Source of the DNA: Candidatus Woesearchaeota archaeon
GTDB taxonomy: Archaea > Nanobdellota > Nanobdellia > Woesearchaeales > DSVV01
Direction: 5' to 3'
Assembly (NCBI GenBank): GCA_018657385.1
Contig: JABHXF010000035.1
Span: 1 to 38,031, forward strand
Length of the DNA: 38,031 bases
Below are positions 1-7,781 of the stretch, piece by piece. The position numbers and the translations under genes were made by a program. Position 1 is the first letter of the stretch. Each line of letters starts with the position of its first letter. The notes beneath the pieces were generated by a model. That model worked only from the letters and a program-made list of their open reading frames with translations, made no database searches and was not told where the DNA came from.

Positions 1-110
1 CTCCCAAATCTCAAACCAAATTTATAATTTTCAAAATAAATTTACCCTTACCTGCTCGGGCTGTGGTTTGCCTCATCCCAGATGCCACCCTTTTGAGACT
101 TCGCATAGTT

Positions 111-132
111 GCGATGTTATGTGCAATATTAC
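111..132 (-). repeat. 3'-flank motif, copy 1 (matches 3441-3462)
   Basis: A 22-nt stretch 12 bases beyond the GNAT stop matches 3441-3462 at 19 of 22 positions (gcgatgtta-N4-caatattac). Both copies lie just after the stop of a minus-strand gene. The flanking stretch 60-110 is unusually G+C-rich for this window and can form short stems (CATC-cca-GATG and CGCA-N3-TGCG). Role unknown; a processing or termination signal or an old repeat are possible. Confidence 0.4.
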
Positions 133-144
133 TCAACGCTAACC

Positions 145-594
145 CTATATTTTTTTCTCAAGAAATACAGATGAACCTTCATCTTTAACTTGCTTATATC
201 CAAGTTTAATATAAAATTTTAATGCGAGATTATCTTTGAAAACTTTTAATCGAATTTTCTTTAACTTATGTTTTTGGGTTTCCTTTTCCATTAAATCAAT
301 TAAAAATGTACCTAAACCTTTCCCTTGCATTAATTTAGAAACCTGTATGTTATTAATATATGAAAGACTCTCCTGAAATTTAATCTCATAATAAGCAACA
401 CATTTAGATTTATGCTCAATTATTTTAATATTTTTCTTATTAAAACTTTTTTTAAAAGATTCAGGATTCCATTCACCCCAATGTTTGATAAATGAAGCAA
501 GCATATTTTCTTTCAACAAATCATAAACAAACAAATAATCTTCATCCTGACAATCTCTTATTTGGAATTTTAAATTATCAATTGTAATTATCAT
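145..594 (-). CDS. GNAT-family N-acetyltransferase
   Basis: A 149-residue protein with a single GNAT fold. It would transfer an acetyl group from acetyl-CoA to an amine; the substrate cannot be told. The acetyl-CoA loop QGKGLGTFLI (motif A, Q-x-x-G-x-G) is near residues 91-100, preceded by the strand LSYINNIQVS, and motif B is the later NLALKFYIKLGYKQV. Length is normal for the family. A minus-strand TATA-like run (complement of 612-622) lies about 25 bp upstream of the ATG, so the mRNA is probably leaderless. It diverges from the SRPBCC gene to the right. Just past its stop is a motif (111-132) that recurs after the HD gene. Confidence 0.85.
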   Translation of the reverse strand: MIITIDNLKFQIRDCQDEDYLFVYDLLKENMLASFIKHWGEWNPESFKKSFNKKNIKIIEHKSKCVAYYEIKFQESLSYINNIQVSKLMQGKGLGTFLIDLMEKETQKHKLKKIRLKVFKDNLALKFYIKLGYKQVKDEGSSVFLEKKI

Positions 595-739
595 ATGTTC
601 TTAATAAACTTAGATATATAAAAAGATGTCGGCGCCTATGTCATACTGTGCTTCCTTTCAGTCAGCATTTTTTCTTAAAGTATTATTTAATTGGCTTTTT
701 ACAAGAACTTTTAAATACCAAACTAATTATTATTCTATT

Positions 740-1201
740 ATGAAACTAAAATTAAAAAAGTCAGTGTGGTTTGATGGTTCAATTCAAATTAATTGTAGTT
801 TTAAGAAAATTAATGATTCCTTCAAAAATATAGGTAAATCATACTCAGATATTACAAAATTAATGCCAGGTATTAATGTGGCCGAATTAGTCAAACAAGG
901 AGATAATTTTGTAACTATAAAAACAAATGAAGGACTCATGAAACGAAAAAACATTTCCAAAAAGATTCAAGAAAATACGATAGTTATTGAATTCGATGAA
1001 GAATATCAAGCTGGTAAATCTATTACAACAAGATCTCACCATTTAGAAGAATATATAGTCAATGATTCTAAAATAAATTATCGCTTAATTATTAGTAATG
1101 TTACCGCTTCTGGTTTTTTAGGATTGTTGTATCGTATTTTTGGGAAAAAGAATATTGGAAATGCTATTTTAAAATCTTATAAAACTTATTTTGAAAAGTA
1201 A
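740..1201 (+). CDS. SRPBCC (START-like) domain protein
   Basis: A 153-residue protein that reads as one helix-grip (SRPBCC/polyketide cyclase-like) domain: an N-terminal strand with FKKINDSFKNIGKSYSDITKLMPG, a run of antiparallel strands, and a long C-terminal helix (GLLYRIFGKKNIGNAILKSYKTYF). These domains bind hydrophobic ligands; no ligand can be named. The frame is open further upstream (from 626), but the ATG at 740 is preferred because TTTTAAAT at about 709-716 sits near 27 bp before it and the similarity to the fold starts there. It stands alone, divergent from the GNAT gene. Family assignment rests on fold-like pattern only. Confidence 0.6.
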   Translation: MKLKLKKSVWFDGSIQINCSFKKINDSFKNIGKSYSDITKLMPGINVAELVKQGDNFVTIKTNEGLMKRKNISKKIQENTIVIEFDEEYQAGKSITTRSHHLEEYIVNDSKINYRLIISNVTASGFLGLLYRIFGKKNIGNAILKSYKTYFEK

Positions 1202-1345
1202 AAAGCCACTATTGGGAATAAGAACGAAAAAGATTTTTTGAACTGAGCCTTCGGCATTTTTTCTTATAGAAAAAGCGTATAACAGCAATTAAGAAACTCA
1301 GCCTTACAGGGTCCGTCCAAATTCGCTTCGTGAACTTCTCTTAAT

Positions 1346-1360
1346 CCCGATGTTATCGGG
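1346..1360. terminator. GC-rich hairpin between convergent genes
   Basis: CCCGAT-gtt-ATCGGG, a perfect 6-bp stem with a 3-nt loop, lies 4 bp past the stop of the minus-strand glycosylase gene and downstream of the plus-strand SRPBCC gene. The wider gap 1202-1364 also holds GCC-ttc-GGC followed by six T (about 1244-1260) and TTTTTCT-tat-AGAAAAA. It probably marks 3' ends on both strands; no protein gene is seen in the gap. Confidence 0.4.
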
Positions 1361-1364
1361 GAGT

Positions 1365-1781
1365 CTATTTAAGTAAATCTAAAAAGAACTTCTTACTTTT
1401 CTTCTTACCATTATATCTATAATAATTTGGTTTTAAACAAATCTTTTCACGCAATCTTTTTTTGATAATTATAAAATCTTTAGAATATGGATTCCAATCG
1501 TTTCTTAATGAACGTGAAAACTCGGATAGATTAATTTTTTTAGTTGGAATAAATCCTCTTTTGTTCATCTCTTGTTTTAATTTTTCATGTCTCCTCTTCA
1601 AATACAAAAGTTTATTCTTAAAAAATTTAATATGACCCTTACCTAAACAATACTCTTTAGGGATGTCTTTTTCCAGGGGAAATTTTCGTACATAACCCAG
1701 AAGCATAAGAATTTCATTATACTCCGCAATAAGGTGTTGATCTGCTAATTTTTTTGGATCAATAATATTTATTCTAACCAT
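1365..1781 (-). CDS. denV: T4 endonuclease V-like pyrimidine dimer DNA glycosylase
   Basis: A 138-residue protein that follows phage T4 endonuclease V (DenV) along its length. It starts MVRIN and continues with LADQHLIAEYNEI, where T4 has LADQHLMAEYREL. The block GKGHIKFFKNKLLYLKRR matches the T4 GAGHVTFFYDKLEFLRKR, and the C-terminus KPNYYRYNGK matches RPTWYKYYGK. The family cuts the glycosyl bond of UV-induced cyclobutane dimers and nicks the DNA. The catalytic Glu23 and the His16/Arg22-region helix are present (R22 is N here). Residue 2, whose alpha-amino group is the nucleophile in T4, is Val instead of Thr. A cellular archaeal copy suggests a light-exposed habitat or transfer from a virus. 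DUF2892 is 12 bp upstream, so it may be the last gene of an operon from 3262. Confidence 0.9.
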   Translation of the reverse strand: MVRINIIDPKKLADQHLIAEYNEILMLLGYVRKFPLEKDIPKEYCLGKGHIKFFKNKLLYLKRRHEKLKQEMNKRGFIPTKKINLSEFSRSLRNDWNPYSKDFIIIKKRLREKICLKPNYYRYNGKKKSKKFFLDLLK

Positions 1782-1793
1782 ATTACACCAAGA

Positions 1794-1985
1794 TTATTTT
1801 ATTTTGAATCTATCCATAAAAACAGCAATACCACACCAACCAATAAAACCTTCCATGATCATTATTACAGCAAGAATGATGAAAAACCATTTGCTCCAAG
1901 ATAATAATGCGCCTAATAGAAATAATCCTCCGAAAATCACTCGTGTCCATCGATCTTTTTTTGTTATATTACATGTAAATCCCAT
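1794..1985 (-). CDS. DUF2892 small membrane protein
   Basis: A 63-residue membrane protein: a short N-terminus MGFTCNITKKDRWTR, then two hydrophobic helices (about 15-32 and 34-52) with the family pattern R-x-I-F-G-G-x-F-L-x-G and a closing Gly-Trp-Cys-Gly turn. This is the YgaP-tail type domain DUF2892, of unknown function and often found beside rhodanese or redox proteins. An AGGAGG Shine-Dalgarno sequence 5 bp before the ATG overlaps the last two Arg codons of the upstream DUF1295 gene, so translation is probably coupled to it. Confidence 0.8.
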   Translation of the reverse strand: MGFTCNITKKDRWTRVIFGGLFLLGALLSWSKWFFIILAVIMIMEGFIGWCGIAVFMDRFKIK

Positions 1986-1987
1986 TT

Positions 1988-3262
1988 TTACCTCCTAAAC
2001 CACGGAAAGAATGCATTAGTATGCTTCTTATATTTTTGGTATTCTTTATTATCTTTCCATTTTTTTTCAAGCATCGGTACTCCAGATACTTTCAATAATA
2101 AAAAAGTGATAATTATTGGACTTAGTAATGACAACCAAGCTATTGAAAGAGCCATTAATCCTAAGCCCCACCATTGAACTGCTTCACCAAAATAATTAGG
2201 ATGTCTTGTGTATTTCCATAAACCAGTTTGCATAATGGATTTACTTTTCTTAAGATGTTTCTTGAGTTGATAATCTCCAACAGATTCAAAGATAAACCCG
2301 AAAACCCATAATAAGAATCCAATAATACTAACTACCCCGAAACGGGAATATGAATACGAATTTATAACAATAATGGAAATTGCAATTAATAACATTAAGA
2401 AACCCTGCAACATATAAACTTGAAAGAAAGCTCTTAGGTTTAGCCATTTACCCCATTGCTTTCTCCAATTTGCATATCTAAAATCTTCAGGCTTACTTTT
2501 ATTCCTTGCATAAATGTGTAATGACAATCTTAATCCCCAGACTATTACTAATGTTGTGCCAATCAATTGAAGCAAAGTATAACTTCCATTCTTGATAAAA
2601 GTAAACAATGCAATCAATATAAATCCCAATCCCCATCCAACATCTACAACCCCATTATTTTTCTTGACTAATCCCATTATGAACATAAGAATCATAAATG
2701 AGAACACAACCAAGATTATTGATGTTATGTTTAAATCACCAAAAAAAGTCAATTTTAACCACGGCACTAAAATAATAGCATTTGCAATCTCTGGAGCAGG
2801 AAATTCTTCTTTTTCTCCTATAGCCAAAGAATATTTTCCTTGATTATTTTCATTAAATACTTTTACTTCATATTTGCCTGCAGGTAGTTTACTTGTGCTT
2901 TTAAAATCTTCACCTAACTCCGGTCCTTTCATGTAATAATCCCCTGCAAATTCTTCATACCACACTTCCCATTCAAAATTTTCTCCATCTAAAAATTCTA
3001 TAACTTTATTATCTTTACTTAATTCAGCAGAAACAGTATGTGTCAATTTATTACCAGGTATTAAGACATTAACATAGATTGAAAATTCTTTATCAGAATC
3101 TATTGTATAAATGTGAGGTAAACCATTAAGCTCACCATAATATGCTTTTGAAACTTCAACATCTTCTACCTGGATATTTTCAGTACCAACCCTTGGTTGG
3201 TGGGCTAGAACTGAAGTTAGCATTAATAGAAATACCAATAAGAAGGTTATTTTCTTCATCAT
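1988..3262 (-). CDS. DUF1295/steroid 5-alpha-reductase-like membrane protein with exported N-terminal domain
   Basis: A 424-residue protein in two parts. Residues 1-20 are a signal peptide ([20 protein letters not shown]). About 21-160 form an exported beta-rich domain of unrecognised family. From about 165 there are six or more membrane helices ending in a DUF1295 domain with [18 protein letters not shown] and the C-terminal [15 protein letters not shown] motif, which in the steroid reductase/ICMT superfamily forms the NAD(P)H-binding region. DUF1295 proteins normally lack the exported domain, so this is a fusion. A reductase acting on a lipid or isoprenoid is the family-based guess. A TATA-like ATTTAAAT (complement of about 3287-3294) lies near 28 bp upstream. 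First gene of the run DUF1295-DUF2892-denV. Confidence 0.8.
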   Translation of the reverse strand: MMKKITFLLVFLLMLTSVLAHQPRVGTENIQVEDVEVSKAYYGELNGLPHIYTIDSDKEFSIYVNVLIPGNKLTHTVSAELSKDNKVIEFLDGENFEWEVWYEEFAGDYYMKGPELGEDFKSTSKLPAGKYEVKVFNENNQGKYSLAIGEKEEFPAPEIANAIILVPWLKLTFFGDLNITSIILVVFSFMILMFIMGLVKKNNGVVDVGWGLGFILIALFTFIKNGSYTLLQLIGTTLVIVWGLRLSLHIYARNKSKPEDFRYANWRKQWGKWLNLRAFFQVYMLQGFLMLLIAISIIVINSYSYSRFGVVSIIGFLLWVFGFIFESVGDYQLKKHLKKSKSIMQTGLWKYTRHPNYFGEAVQWWGLGLMALSIAWLSLLSPIIITFLLLKVSGVPMLEKKWKDNKEYQKYKKHTNAFFPWFRR

Positions 3263-3440
3263 ATGGATAGATAATATTTTAATCTATTTAAATGTATACT
3301 TTACTAATCAAATATAAAATATTTTCAAGATAACTCCTTTTTAAAAATTATAAGAAAAAACTACGACAGCACATAGAAGTACCAGCAACTCAAAAACTCC
3401 TTGCCCTCCCCACTTCGTAGGTTTGAGGATTTAACAGCAA

Positions 3441-3462
3441 GCGATGTTAGTTTCAATATTAC
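3441..3462 (-). repeat. 3'-flank motif, copy 2 (matches 111-132)
   Basis: Matches 111-132 at 19 of 22 positions and lies 20 bp past the stop of the HD gene. It is followed, in the gene's direction, by a G+C-rich stretch with CGAAGTGGGGAGGG (complement, about 3404-3417), an island in an A+T-rich background. The rest of the gap 3263-3481 holds only the promoter of the DUF1295 gene. Confidence 0.4.
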
Positions 3463-3481
3463 AGGGGAAAATTAATTACAT

Positions 3482-4231
3482 TTATAAAAATCCATAAGTT
3501 GCAATTTCTTTTTTTGTTAATTTGCCATTAGCTAAATTATCAACTCTTTCACAAAGTTTAGTTACTCTCTGTTGTCCACTTATTATGGATTGAACAACCC
3601 TATCATCTTGAAATTTAGGATTATGTTGATATTTTGCCAATAGCCTACTATATTTATCTTCTAAACTTGATACCCTCACACCACTCTCATTATGATCATC
3701 AGAATACGTAACAATAGCTTCTTGCCAAGTTCTAGGTAATAATAAACTTATATCCATATATTCAAATTCCTCTCTAGCAGTTGTATTAAGAATCCATCTT
3801 TCATAAAGAAATCCATGAGACCTAACCATTTGAGCAATTCTAGAAACATCTTCTTGTGAATTAGCAATATTTAATTCTAATCCATGATTTTCAATATAAT
3901 CTGCCCCCCTTAACTCATGAAATAATTGATCTTTGTTCAAAGGTCTACCAATATCATGCAAACCTGCAGCTAAAGAAACTTCTTCCCCAATTAAAGGTAT
4001 ATTAGGATAATGAGAAATTATTTTACTAACAATCTCCTGTGCAATCTCATAAGATGCTTCAAGATGTTTTAAATATCCCACAGAATTATTTAAAATATCA
4101 GGGTTTTTATCCATCAATTCTTTTGCTAAACTAATTAAACCATTTTTATCCATAATATTAGAAGAATTATTTAATTTAAAAACATTCCCAATTTCTTTAG
4201 ACTGGACCAAGAATAAAAGCTGATAAATCAC
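3482..4231 (-). CDS. HD-domain metal-dependent phosphohydrolase
   Basis: A 249-residue protein with an HD fold: an early His in YLKHLEASYEIAQEI, the metal-binding doublet in LAAGLHDIGRP, a following FHELRGADYIENHGL, RSHG, and a later Asp in VTYSDDHNESG. HD enzymes hydrolyse phosphate esters of nucleotides or similar compounds; the substrate is unknown. As written it starts with GTG overlapping the upstream gene by 4 bp (GTGA), which would couple translation. The ATG at residue 27 (4153) is an alternative and lies closer to the start of the conserved domain. Cotranscribed with the YdeI-like gene. Confidence 0.75.
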   Translation of the reverse strand: MIYQLLFLVQSKEIGNVFKLNNSSNIMDKNGLISLAKELMDKNPDILNNSVGYLKHLEASYEIAQEIVSKIISHYPNIPLIGEEVSLAAGLHDIGRPLNKDQLFHELRGADYIENHGLELNIANSQEDVSRIAQMVRSHGFLYERWILNTTAREEFEYMDISLLLPRTWQEAIVTYSDDHNESGVRVSSLEDKYSRLLAKYQHNPKFQDDRVVQSIISGQQRVTKLCERVDNLANGKLTKKEIATYGFL

Positions 4232-4809
4232 ACATTAATCTTTTCCTGTGTTTCAAAAATATCTTTATTGCCAACTTTTGCTTTCTCAACTGTTAACTTA
4301 ATCCTCTTAGCTCTAGTTTCTTCACGTTTCCCACGTAAGATCCACCTATAAAACACCTTTTTGAGAGAAGCAGAGTACTTTTCAAAATTATCTTTAGCTT
4401 TCTTATTTTTATTCAAAGCTTTTTTTAATTCAACTGGCATATCTGGATTTTTTGGAATTCCGTGATCATGTGTCGGTTTCTTCAGACCTTCTTTGTAGAA
4501 TTTCAAACCAACAAGAGTCATTTTTCCTTGTTTAATCAACTGTTTACCATATTTAATGGTATTATCACTCCACTTACTATTTTTATTTCTTTTAGAAAAA
4601 TTTCTTATATATGTATCTTCATCTAATCTTTTAATTGTAGTATCAATCCAACCAAAACAAATCGCTTCTTCCATCAACTCCCTATGCGACGGAGATGACT
4701 TACCAGTGTGTTTCTTGTAAACTTTAACAGAAACCTTATCTTCATTATCATGATTCCCCACTAACCATTTTCTAAAATCACTTCTATTGAATGCAGTTAT
4801 TGTTTCCAT
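4228..4809 (-). CDS. YdeI/OmpD-associated family protein
   Basis: A 193-residue protein of the YdeI/OmpD-associated (bacteriocin-protection) family. It shows the N-terminal block FRKWLVGNHDNEDKVSVKVYKK, the signature EAICFGWIDTTIKRLDEDTYIRNF followed by S-K-R-N-K-N-S-K-W-S, and a C-terminal helical region LKKALNKNKKAKDNFEKYSASLKKVFYRWI that binds no recognised ligand. Length is typical. The biochemical function is not known; in bacteria such genes are linked to peptide or stress resistance. Heads a two-gene operon with the HD hydrolase, overlapping by 4 bp. Confidence 0.8.
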   Translation of the reverse strand: METITAFNRSDFRKWLVGNHDNEDKVSVKVYKKHTGKSSPSHRELMEEAICFGWIDTTIKRLDEDTYIRNFSKRNKNSKWSDNTIKYGKQLIKQGKMTLVGLKFYKEGLKKPTHDHGIPKNPDMPVELKKALNKNKKAKDNFEKYSASLKKVFYRWILRGKREETRAKRIKLTVEKAKVGNKDIFETQEKINV

Positions 4810-4900
4810 ATTAATGTTAATAATGATGATAACATATAAATTTTATTAGTTTTTCTGTTTCAATATATTATTTTAGTTTTGTTATGATTAAATGAAACCC

Positions 4901-4936
4901 CTTAATCATTCGGACAACTACTAAATAGTTGTTAAG
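4901..4936. other. Nested hairpin in gap
   Basis: ACAACTA-ctaaa-TAGTTGT (4914-4932) is a perfect 7-bp stem, and CTTAA (4901-4905) with TTAAG (4932-4936) can close around it. It lies upstream of the TATA box (about 4986-4993) of the zinc-ribbon gene, so it could be an operator for that gene rather than part of its mRNA. Confidence 0.3.
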
Positions 4937-5051
4937 ACCCAAAATAACAAAGATTTACGTTGAAAAAGAGCAGATTAAGAAATATATTTATAAAGGAGTA
5001 CTGATTATACATACATATATTCAAGATTTTGAATAAATGGAGGTAATAACA

Positions 5052-5243
5052 ATGGTAAAAGCATATTGTGTAAAGTGTAAGAAAAAGGGTCAAAAAATGA
5101 ACGATCCAGCTATTAATCAAACTGCTAAAGGTGGATTTATGGCAAAAGGTAAATGTCCAGATTGTAGTACAACCATGTGTGCTATGATGTCAAAAGACAA
5201 TGCAGAAAAAGCTGTTAAAGACGGCGCTAAAAAAAGTTATTAA
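5052..5243 (+). CDS. DUF5679 zinc-ribbon protein
   Basis: A 63-residue protein with two CxxC knuckles, C6-V-K-C9 and C35-P-D-C38, separated by a Gly/Lys-rich loop (PAINQTAKGGFMAKGKCP). This is the DUF5679 pattern, often seen in archaea as a stand-alone zinc ribbon or at the tail of topoisomerases. The ATG at 5052 is chosen over the in-frame ATG at 5037, because that upstream ATG forms part of the Shine-Dalgarno sequence GGAGGT, which sits 7 bp before 5052. A TATA box TTTATAAA at about 4987 gives a leader of roughly 35 nt. A T-tract (5245-5263) after the stop looks like the terminator. Probably a nucleic-acid-binding protein. Confidence 0.8.
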   Translation: MVKAYCVKCKKKGQKMNDPAINQTAKGGFMAKGKCPDCSTTMCAMMSKDNAEKAVKDGAKKSY

Positions 5244-5244
5244 C

Positions 5245-5263
5245 TTTTTTTCTTTTCTTTTTT
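5245..5263 (+). terminator. T-tract terminator
   Basis: Seventeen T in 19 bases directly after the DUF5679 stop, without a hairpin. Oligo-T runs of this kind are the usual archaeal termination signal. Confidence 0.5.
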
Positions 5264-5341
5264 AAAAATAATTCTTCTAAAAATTAAATTACTATATTCA
5301 CAATAAAAAGTGTTTTAAATCAAATCAATAATTAGAACCAT

Positions 5342-5767
5342 ATGAAGAAAAAGATGAAAGAATGGTTAAAACGTTATCTTCCTGCTGAAGCCTTTGCAAT
5401 TATTGGAGCGATAATAGGGGCAGGTTTAGTATTTCTTCTAACAAATAATAGAATATTATCTGCTTACGCAGGTGCAATTTGTGATGGTATTGTTTTCTAT
5501 ACATTTATTTTGATTAGAGATTTAAATAATTCTAAGAAAAAACATGGTACAAAAGAAGTTATTAAAACAATTAGAAATTTAGTTATTGAATTTGGGTTTT
5601 CTGAATTTTTAGATCTCTTAATAATAAGGCCTTTTATCATGTATATATTCCCATTAATTATAGGTCATTTTGCCATTGGTATATTTATTGGTAAGATAGT
5701 TGCAGATCTAATTTTTTATTTACCTACAATTATTATGTATGAACTTAGAAAGAAACACTTAAAGTGA
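5342..5767 (+). CDS. Four-helix membrane protein, unknown function
   Basis: A 141-residue protein with hydrophobic segments at about 15-33 (AFAIIGAIIGAGLVFLLT), 40-56, 95-112 and 113-135, a basic N-terminus (MKKKMKEWLKRYLP) and a basic C-terminus. A Lys-rich cytoplasmic loop (RDLNNSKKKHGTKE) lies between the second and third helix. I do not recognise the family. The TTTTAAAT at about 5312 lies near 28 bp upstream, so it is probably a leaderless single gene. Confidence 0.65.
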   Translation: MKKKMKEWLKRYLPAEAFAIIGAIIGAGLVFLLTNNRILSAYAGAICDGIVFYTFILIRDLNNSKKKHGTKEVIKTIRNLVIEFGFSEFLDLLIIRPFIMYIFPLIIGHFAIGIFIGKIVADLIFYLPTIIMYELRKKHLK

Positions 5768-5842
5768 TTATTTGTGTATTTCTTTATTTAATTTTGATTT
5801 TATTAGAAATCTTTATTAACTCACATAGTAATCTTCACACAG

Positions 5843-6871
5843 ATGGATTCAGGTAAAGAAATATATACTAAAGTTCAGGGATTTGAACCAAAACAAGTAA
5901 CATGCTTAGAATTAGATGGCTATGTTATTTTTGATGCCAGAACAAAGAAAGAATTTGAAGACCATCATATTCCAAGAGCAGTACATATTCCTTTAGTAAG
6001 TAATGAAGAATTCCATAATGTTGGATATTTGTATAAACAAGTTTCTCCAAAAGTTGCATATGATGTTGGATTTGATTACATCTTTAAGAATGTACAAGAG
6101 ATCATAGAAAAAGCAAAACCCTTTAAAGATAAAAAAATAGTTGTTTATTGTGCTAGAGGAGGTTTAAGATCAAAAACCTTAATGTATTTATTAAAAACAC
6201 AAGGATTTGATGTTGTTCAATTAAAAGAAGGAATGAAAGGTTATAGAAATTTTGTATTAACACAATTGGAAACAATCAAAATACCAAGATTAATTATTCT
6301 TCAAGGATTAGCTGGAAGTAGAAAAACAGCTTTGCTAGAAAAATTAGATAATAAGATTGATTTAGAATTATGTGCAAAACATAATTCTTCTGCTTTTGGT
6401 GCCTTAGATCATAAACCTAACTCTCAAAAACAATTTTTATTTGATTTATACGAACAATTAAAGAAAGTAAAAGATTTTGAATTTGTATTTATTGAAGGAG
6501 AAGCAAGAAAAGTTGGTTCTGCTGAAATTCCAAAAAGATTATGGGAACAAATGAATAATTCTAAGATTATCTTCCTAGATGTGTCTCTTGAAAATAGATC
6601 AAAACATTTTGCTGAAGAATATCCTAGTATGAAAAAACATATGATGGAATATGTAGAATCTACTAATAGTCTTAAAAAACTAATCTCAAATGATATGCGA
6701 GAAAAATTAGTTAAGTTTATAACACTAAATAAACCATTTGAATTTTGGAAACTAATTCTTAAGGATTATTATGATCCAAGATATGAACATGCATTTAAAT
6801 TACTAACATTTGAAGAAACAATTGATGGGAATGATTTTGATAAGACATTAGATGTTCTAAAATCATTGTAA
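5843..6871 (+). CDS. mnmH: tRNA 2-selenouridine synthase MnmH (SelU), altered Walker A
   Basis: A 342-residue two-domain enzyme. Residues about 5-145 are a rhodanese domain with FDARTKKEFEDHHIPRAVHIP and the active-site loop YCARGGLRS (Cys103). Residues about 148-342 are a P-loop domain. MnmH replaces sulfur with selenium in the 2-thiouridine at the wobble position of Lys/Glu/Gln tRNAs, using selenophosphate, and also geranylates the thiouridine. The P-loop reads GLAGSRKT (155-162), whereas the family has a Gly in place of Arg160; AGA is one base from GGA. In many archaea the two domains are separate proteins, so the fused bacterial form here is notable. No selenophosphate synthetase gene is in the window. 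TTTATTAA at about 5812 serves as TATA for a leaderless mRNA. Confidence 0.85.
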   Translation: MDSGKEIYTKVQGFEPKQVTCLELDGYVIFDARTKKEFEDHHIPRAVHIPLVSNEEFHNVGYLYKQVSPKVAYDVGFDYIFKNVQEIIEKAKPFKDKKIVVYCARGGLRSKTLMYLLKTQGFDVVQLKEGMKGYRNFVLTQLETIKIPRLIILQGLAGSRKTALLEKLDNKIDLELCAKHNSSAFGALDHKPNSQKQFLFDLYEQLKKVKDFEFVFIEGEARKVGSAEIPKRLWEQMNNSKIIFLDVSLENRSKHFAEEYPSMKKHMMEYVESTNSLKKLISNDMREKLVKFITLNKPFEFWKLILKDYYDPRYEHAFKLLTFEETIDGNDFDKTLDVLKSL

Positions 6872-6920
6872 TAGCTTTAAAAAAAGAAAATAATAGAAAA
6901 ATAAAATAAATCTCGAAAAT

Positions 6921-7082
6921 TTACATCTGTCCTGTTTCTATAAACTTCTTCATAAGTCTTTCAATTATAACATTAGGAGCATATCCTTTACGGGAACATG
7001 CTTTAACAAAGTCATCATAAATTCCCCTATCAACATTATAATCAAGTCTCATCTTTTTTGCAGCTTTAGGAGTTGCAGCCAT
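6921..7082 (-). CDS. Small ribbon-helix-helix protein
   Basis: A 53-residue reading frame starting MAATPKAAKKMRLDYNVD and ending MKKFIETGQM. It fits a ribbon-helix-helix fold: a basic leader, one short strand (KMRLDYNV), helix 1 (RGIYDDFVKACSRKG), a turn (YAPN) and helix 2 (VIIERLMKKFIETG). A Shine-Dalgarno-like GGTGAT lies 6 bp before the ATG. RHH proteins bind DNA as dimers and are commonly antitoxins or local repressors; no toxin partner is adjacent. It converges on mnmH and diverges from the J-domain gene, so it could control the latter. Confidence 0.65.
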   Translation of the reverse strand: MAATPKAAKKMRLDYNVDRGIYDDFVKACSRKGYAPNVIIERLMKKFIETGQM

Positions 7083-7192
7083 AATTTATCACCAAATAAC
7101 ATTAAACTTAACATATTTATAAAATGAGTGATATATGATCAAATAATATATGATAAAAAAGAAGATATAAACCACAATATATACAATCACCT

Positions 7193-7200
7193 TTATAAAT
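7193..7200 (+). promoter_or_regulatory. TATA box of the J-domain gene
   Basis: TTATAAAT centred 25 bp before the ATG at 7221. The expected transcription start coincides with the start codon (leaderless), which is why that ATG is preferred over the GTG at 7128 that would place the TATA box inside the gene. Confidence 0.6.
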
Positions 7201-7220
7201 CAACCACTACTATTCTTGTT

Positions 7221-7757
7221 ATGGTAATCATTAAAGAGCATGAATTTAAGCAAATCATTATTAAAGATTCATATGACCGAAGAGCTTTACAATACACAAA
7301 TAAGATAATAAGCAATTTGAGGAAATTTGGATTAACTGAAGATGATATGGATATTTCAATAGAAAAAGTTACATTTAGAAAAGCACAAGCTTCAGTTTCA
7401 TGGTATATGTGGGAACGACATTTATTCTACAGTTATAATGGTGCTAGAAAATTTGTTGAGAATCTAGCTATGGTTGCACAAGTTATTGAACATTTTCTTT
7501 ATCTTCTAAGTAAAGATGAAATAACACAGGAGAAATTCTCAGAATTATTTGCTGAAGATGAAGATATTCTTAATCAAAGAAAAGAAGCAAGAGAAGTTCT
7601 TGATGTAGAAGAAGATTCAATTGATTTTAAAGAAATGCATGAAAACTTCAAAAAGCTTTCAAAAGAACATCATCCTGATATGCCAAATGGAAATACAGAG
7701 AAATTTAAAAAAATAAATGGTGCTCATAAAATTCTAAAGAAAGAATTAAGTTTATAA
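7221..7757 (+). CDS. J-domain protein (C-terminal DnaJ domain)
   Basis: A 178-residue protein whose last 55 residues form a J domain: FKEMHENFKKLSKEHHPD, the obligatory HPD tripeptide, then NGNTEKFKKINGAHKILKKEL. The N-terminal 120 residues are a helical region of unknown family (VIIKEHEFKQIII, YDRRALQYTNKIISNLRKFG, QASVSWYMWERHLFY). J domains stimulate the ATPase of Hsp70 (DnaK). With the J domain at the C-terminus and no zinc or client-binding region, it resembles specialised co-chaperones and may recruit Hsp70 to a particular target. The DEAD-box gene follows after 24 bp but has its own TATA box overlapping this stop codon. Confidence 0.75.
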   Translation: MVIIKEHEFKQIIIKDSYDRRALQYTNKIISNLRKFGLTEDDMDISIEKVTFRKAQASVSWYMWERHLFYSYNGARKFVENLAMVAQVIEHFLYLLSKDEITQEKFSELFAEDEDILNQRKEAREVLDVEEDSIDFKEMHENFKKLSKEHHPDMPNGNTEKFKKINGAHKILKKELSL

Positions 7758-7781
7758 TTAGAAGCACATATTTATGATAAA

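Noticed and set aside
7128-7220. N-terminal extension of the J-domain protein from a GTG
   Set aside because: It would contain the TATA box, and the residues look like translated promoter sequence.
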